Shown here piece by piece: positions 20,086 through 23,388 of a stretch of DNA of 23,388 bases (its first letter is position 1; every line of letters begins with the position of its first letter). The translations under genes were made by a program, and so were the position numbers. Below the pieces are notes generated by a model that saw nothing but the letters and a program-made list of their open reading frames with translations, did not search any database and was not told the DNA's origin. The stretch is from Funneliformis mosseae (Eukaryota; Glomeromycota; Glomeromycetes; Glomerales; Glomeraceae), in NCBI GenBank assembly GCA_910592005.1, contig CAJVPP010001032.1, positions 1-23,388 on the forward strand, written 5' to 3'.

Positions 20086-21600
20086 GTTCGTAAGAAATAA
20101 AGTAATGAGGATTGCGAAAAAAAAAAAAAATAATAATAATGTAGAACACGATTAACTTTGATTGAAAAGTGAACGACACGTTACAACCTCGTTGACCAAA
20201 AATTAAATAATTTTTAACAAATTGAAAAAAAATCCGCACATTTTAAAAAAAAAAAAACTGATTATGTAATGATAATCATCAAATAGCATTTAGTCACATG
20301 ATTAACATGTATAAAACTTGTTAGAATCTTTAAATAATCTCCCACTTCCATATTTTTTTTAAGCCCCTAAACCCTCAAACAAATAAACAACTTTTATCTA
20401 ACGGATGATGATTTATTTATCAAACAGATATTTAGAAGTCTTCCTCAGTTAGTTATTATTTCCTTGGTAAAATTTTTATTTTCTGGAAAATATGATTTTT
20501 TGTTTTGTTTATCTTCTATTCTAAGGAATCCAGGTTTTTATTTGACTGATGAATTTGGTTCCAGATTCACTGGCTAAAGGTTAGCGTTGTTTCTATGATA
20601 TAAATAATTATTATGTTGCGTTATGATGTATACTTTACCATGCTAATTCTGATTATTATGAAAGAAAAATATTTTATTTATTACTGAACGCAAATAATAT
20701 TCATTTAACTTGTTTTAAAGATACACTTTTATTAACATGTTTATCTATAGGATTTCGATCGAGATCAAGTGAAATTGGCAATAATAACTGATCATGTAAT
20801 TATGTTTAGATTTTTATATCATCTATCAATAATTCAAGTTTAATAAAAGATTACTCACATGCTTTATATCCAAGATTATTTTTTTACGCACTAAAAATCG
20901 AATTCGTAATTTAAAATATCGTGAGAATATAAATATTTTGTAATTCTTGGTTATTTAAAATCTTATAGCACTATCCACTTCCTTTGGACCGTAATTTTCC
21001 TCCAGATTAATAGAGTGAGTATAATGCCGTAACTAAATAATTCCCCCAGTTGGAATTTACCCGTTATCAACACACTCGATGCTTTACTTAGTTTGGTTTT
21101 TGGAAGTAACTTCGTACCTGATTGATGACCAATGCCTAGACAAAGTAATGGATTTCCAATTTCATGAAAAATTATTAAATAATGATTTATTTAATTAATT
21201 TTAAATGATTATTTATGATTTTATGCAGGTATTAATTATAATAAAATACATATTATACGTTATTATCAAATAAATGAAATATTAATATGAAAATCAACCT
21301 TTTTATAAAGTTATCATTAAGCTAAAATCCAATTAATTTACTTATTAAACTTCTCATCATAATTCTACCTCAAATAATCATAATCATATGAAATACTACT
21401 TTTAAATATAATTCTTAAAACCTCTTTAGCAGTGATATGCATTTGGAAGCATTCTGGAAAGTACTCTTTGAAAGGGTTGGAAGTATAAATCTCTAATAAA
21501 TTAATTTGGATTGAAAGCTTCCAATCAAATTTTGTATATAAAATACACATGTCACTGCTCTTTAGCATTAACTAATGCATTTGTTTTTACAAAATAATAA
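20086..21600. other. Upstream region of the RRM gene and gene-free DNA
   Basis: The first few hundred bases must hold the promoter of the minus-strand RRM gene. A13 (20119-20131) and A12 (20245-20256) runs are visible. No gene is supported further on. A minus-strand ATG frame at 21365-21568 (67 residues) has no recognisable motif. Confidence 0.5.
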
Positions 21601-23278
21601 AATAGTTTAAATATTACCAATTATATAATAATTATATAATAATATAGATATGAATTTATATATAATATATTTGATTTAACCAATTTTTTTTTAATATTTA
21701 CCATTATGTTTTTTAACATAATCCTTCTTATTGTAAAATAATTCATAATAATAAAATTAATAATTTTTTTAATATTTCATATTATAACTAATTTTTCATA
21801 TTTTTATATATGAGTATTATATAAAAATTTGAGTAAATGTTAAATTTAACAAAAAAATCATATAAAGTAAAATATTTTTTTTGCAATTTTTATTCTTTTT
21901 GTTACAAATGCTAATATATTTTAACTTTAGTATTTTAATTATCTTTTAAGATCTTTAGTATAAAAAAATACTTTAAAATAATAAATCTAATTTATAGTCT
22001 AAGTATAGTATATGAAGTCTTTTTATATATTAAAATATTTTCATTATTAAAATAATATAAATTAGCTTATTTTTTTAAAATAATAATTTTTTAAATTTAG
22101 ATTCTAATATAAATTAATAACTTTACAAATTGATTTTATTTATCTATATTAGTAAAAAATAATAAATTACATCATTTATTTTAATTTCTTCATACTTTTT
22201 AATAAAATAATTATACCTTATAAATAATATAAATTCTACTTATTTTAATCTAATTATTTTAAAAAAATCTAAAATTTTAATTAAACTTATAATATACAAA
22301 TAATTAATAATTTTTATTTATACTTAATTTATATTTTTATAAATTTAAAAAATAATATCAATTTAATATTATTACATAAAAGAAAACTTAAATGATAAAA
22401 ATTAAAAAAGATAACAATAATCACTAAGAAATTATTTATGTCTTATATATTTTCTATGTCATTTATAATATTTATTTCTTCTATTAAATATATCATTTTT
22501 ATTTCTTTTCTTTTCTTATATTATTAATTTATTTATATTATGTTTATCTTATTTATTATTTTTATTACTTTAATAACTCTATATAATTAATTTTATATAA
22601 ATATAAATAGAATTCTTTAGCATAATAATGTGTTTCAAAAATAATTTTCTTTAAATAATTTATCTTAATTTCCTTAAAAGTAAAGAGTACAAACTGAAAT
22701 AATACTTATTTATTATTATTATTAAATAAATTATCTACTAATTAATACTCTTTTAAAATTAATTACAAAATTATTCTTTGCTTATCATTTAAAATTATCA
22801 TATTGCTTATCCCTTATAAGTAATATTGAATCATTTATCTAATTAGTCATTTGGACACCCAATTAGACATTTAATTAGACATATATCCACAATGTCTAAT
22901 AAATTAATTGAATATATAATAAAGAAATCTAATTGATTTTTATTAAAAAAAAACTTAAAATATATAGTAAATTACTTTTTTAATAATAAGAAACATTACT
23001 TTATTTACATTTGATTTGGATGATTAGTGATAAAATTAAAAGTTGAATAGATCAGCCAATTTAAATTTAAATTAAATTAAATTTTAAATATTTAAAATAT
23101 ACCATCAGAATAATTAATTAGCATTTTAATTGTCAATTTAGAAAAATATTTTAATTTAATGATAAAATGAAGACTAATAATAAGATTGCGTAGACTTAAT
23201 CCATGTAAATATTTGTGAAATTCTAGATTATGAATGCAGCTAAAATAAGATGATGAAAAATATATCAGATATACAATA
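21601..23278. other. Extremely AT-rich gene-free block
   Basis: Composition falls again to roughly 10-12% G+C by eye, mirroring 258-1200 on the other side of the gene island. Only simple A/T sequence is seen, apart from a small repeated and inverted ATTAGACAT motif at 22862-22900. It ends at the TA (23277-23278) that borders the next transposon end. Confidence 0.7.
22862..22900. repeat. Direct and inverted ATTAGACAT repeats
   Basis: ATTAGACAT occurs at 22862-22870 and 22874-22882, and its exact reverse complement ATGTCTAAT at 22892-22900, preceded by a GGACACCC string at 22853-22860. It could be the tip of a small terminal-inverted-repeat element, but no partner end was found in the window. 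Confidence 0.4.
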
Positions 23279-23388
23279 CAGTCACACCTCGATATAACAA
23301 AGTTGCCAATCCAGCTGATCAGGACTTCGTTATAAGAATCTTCGTTAACGCTATAACGAATTATGCGGAATGTATAACGAATAATTCG
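23279..23388 (+). mobile_element. Terminus of a pogo/Tigger-like DNA transposon (body lies to the right)
   Basis: It begins CAGTCACACCTCGATATAAC directly after TA (23277-23278), with repeated sub-terminal TCGTTATA, TATAACGAA motifs in both orientations through 23388. The G+C content rises sharply at this border. It matches the opposite-facing end at 257 (CA-TCA-C-CT-GATATA-C in common). Only the first 110 bases are in the window, so no transposase is seen. Confidence 0.65.

Noticed and set aside
21365..21568. 67-residue minus-strand ATG frame
   Set aside because: It looks somewhat protein-like, but is isolated in gene-free DNA with no motif or splice partner.
258..23278. Whole window as one giant transposon flanked by related ends
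   Set aside because: The two ends face outward, with TA on their inner sides, so the gene island lies between elements and the interior holds ordinary housekeeping genes.
1..23388. CRISPR arrays, tRNA or rRNA genes, bacterial operons
   Set aside because: No regularly spaced repeats, no tRNA or rRNA signatures by eye, and spliced eukaryotic genes throughout.

Overview
The window reads as nuclear DNA of a very AT-rich filamentous fungus. The genes have short introns (64-227 bp, GT..AG, T-rich) and the intergenic DNA is extremely AT-rich with long A and T runs. This look, together with an Nfs1, a fungal-type G-alpha, an Msc7/ALDH22-type dehydrogenase and a Csx1/Nam8-type RNA-binding protein, fits an early-diverging fungus such as a Glomeromycotina (Rhizophagus-like) species. 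The taxon is an inference from style, not a demonstrated match.

Layout. 1-257 is the end of a probable pogo/Tigger-type DNA transposon. 258 to about 1200 is DNA of roughly 10-12% G+C by eye, followed by about 4.3 kb of gene-free, moderately AT-rich DNA. A gene island then runs from 5543 to 20085: a Sel1-repeat protein (+, 5543-6597, 2 exons); mitochondrial cysteine desulfurase NFS1 (-, 7305-9400, 7 exons); a voltage-gated proton channel (+, 9707-10447, single exon), head-to-head with NFS1; an unrecognised 237-residue protein (+, 10866-11579); a probable broken small gene (-, 11872-12196); a heterotrimeric G-protein alpha subunit (+, 13515-15092, 7 exons); a membrane-anchored aldehyde dehydrogenase of the ALDH22/Msc7 type (+, 15682-18103, 8 exons); and a three-RRM RNA-binding protein (-, 18258-20085, 9 exons), tail-to-tail with the dehydrogenase. 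After 20086 the DNA is gene-free, becomes extremely AT-rich again from about 21600, and ends in a second pogo-like terminus starting at 23279.

All exon models were spliced by hand. Each of the five multi-exon models gives an uninterrupted reading frame whose total exon length divides by three (957, 1443, 1068, 1779 and 1179 bp) and whose joints rebuild conserved family motifs.

The genes do not form an obvious pathway. NFS1 supplies sulfur for mitochondrial Fe-S clusters, G-alpha and the proton channel are signalling and pH-handling proteins, the dehydrogenase is predicted to sit on a membrane, and the RRM protein acts on RNA. The most interesting gene is the proton channel: it keeps the Hv1 selectivity Asp and the charge-transfer residues, has Lys as the third S4 charge, and lacks both zinc-site histidines. 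No CRISPR, rRNA, tRNA or virus-like gene was seen.
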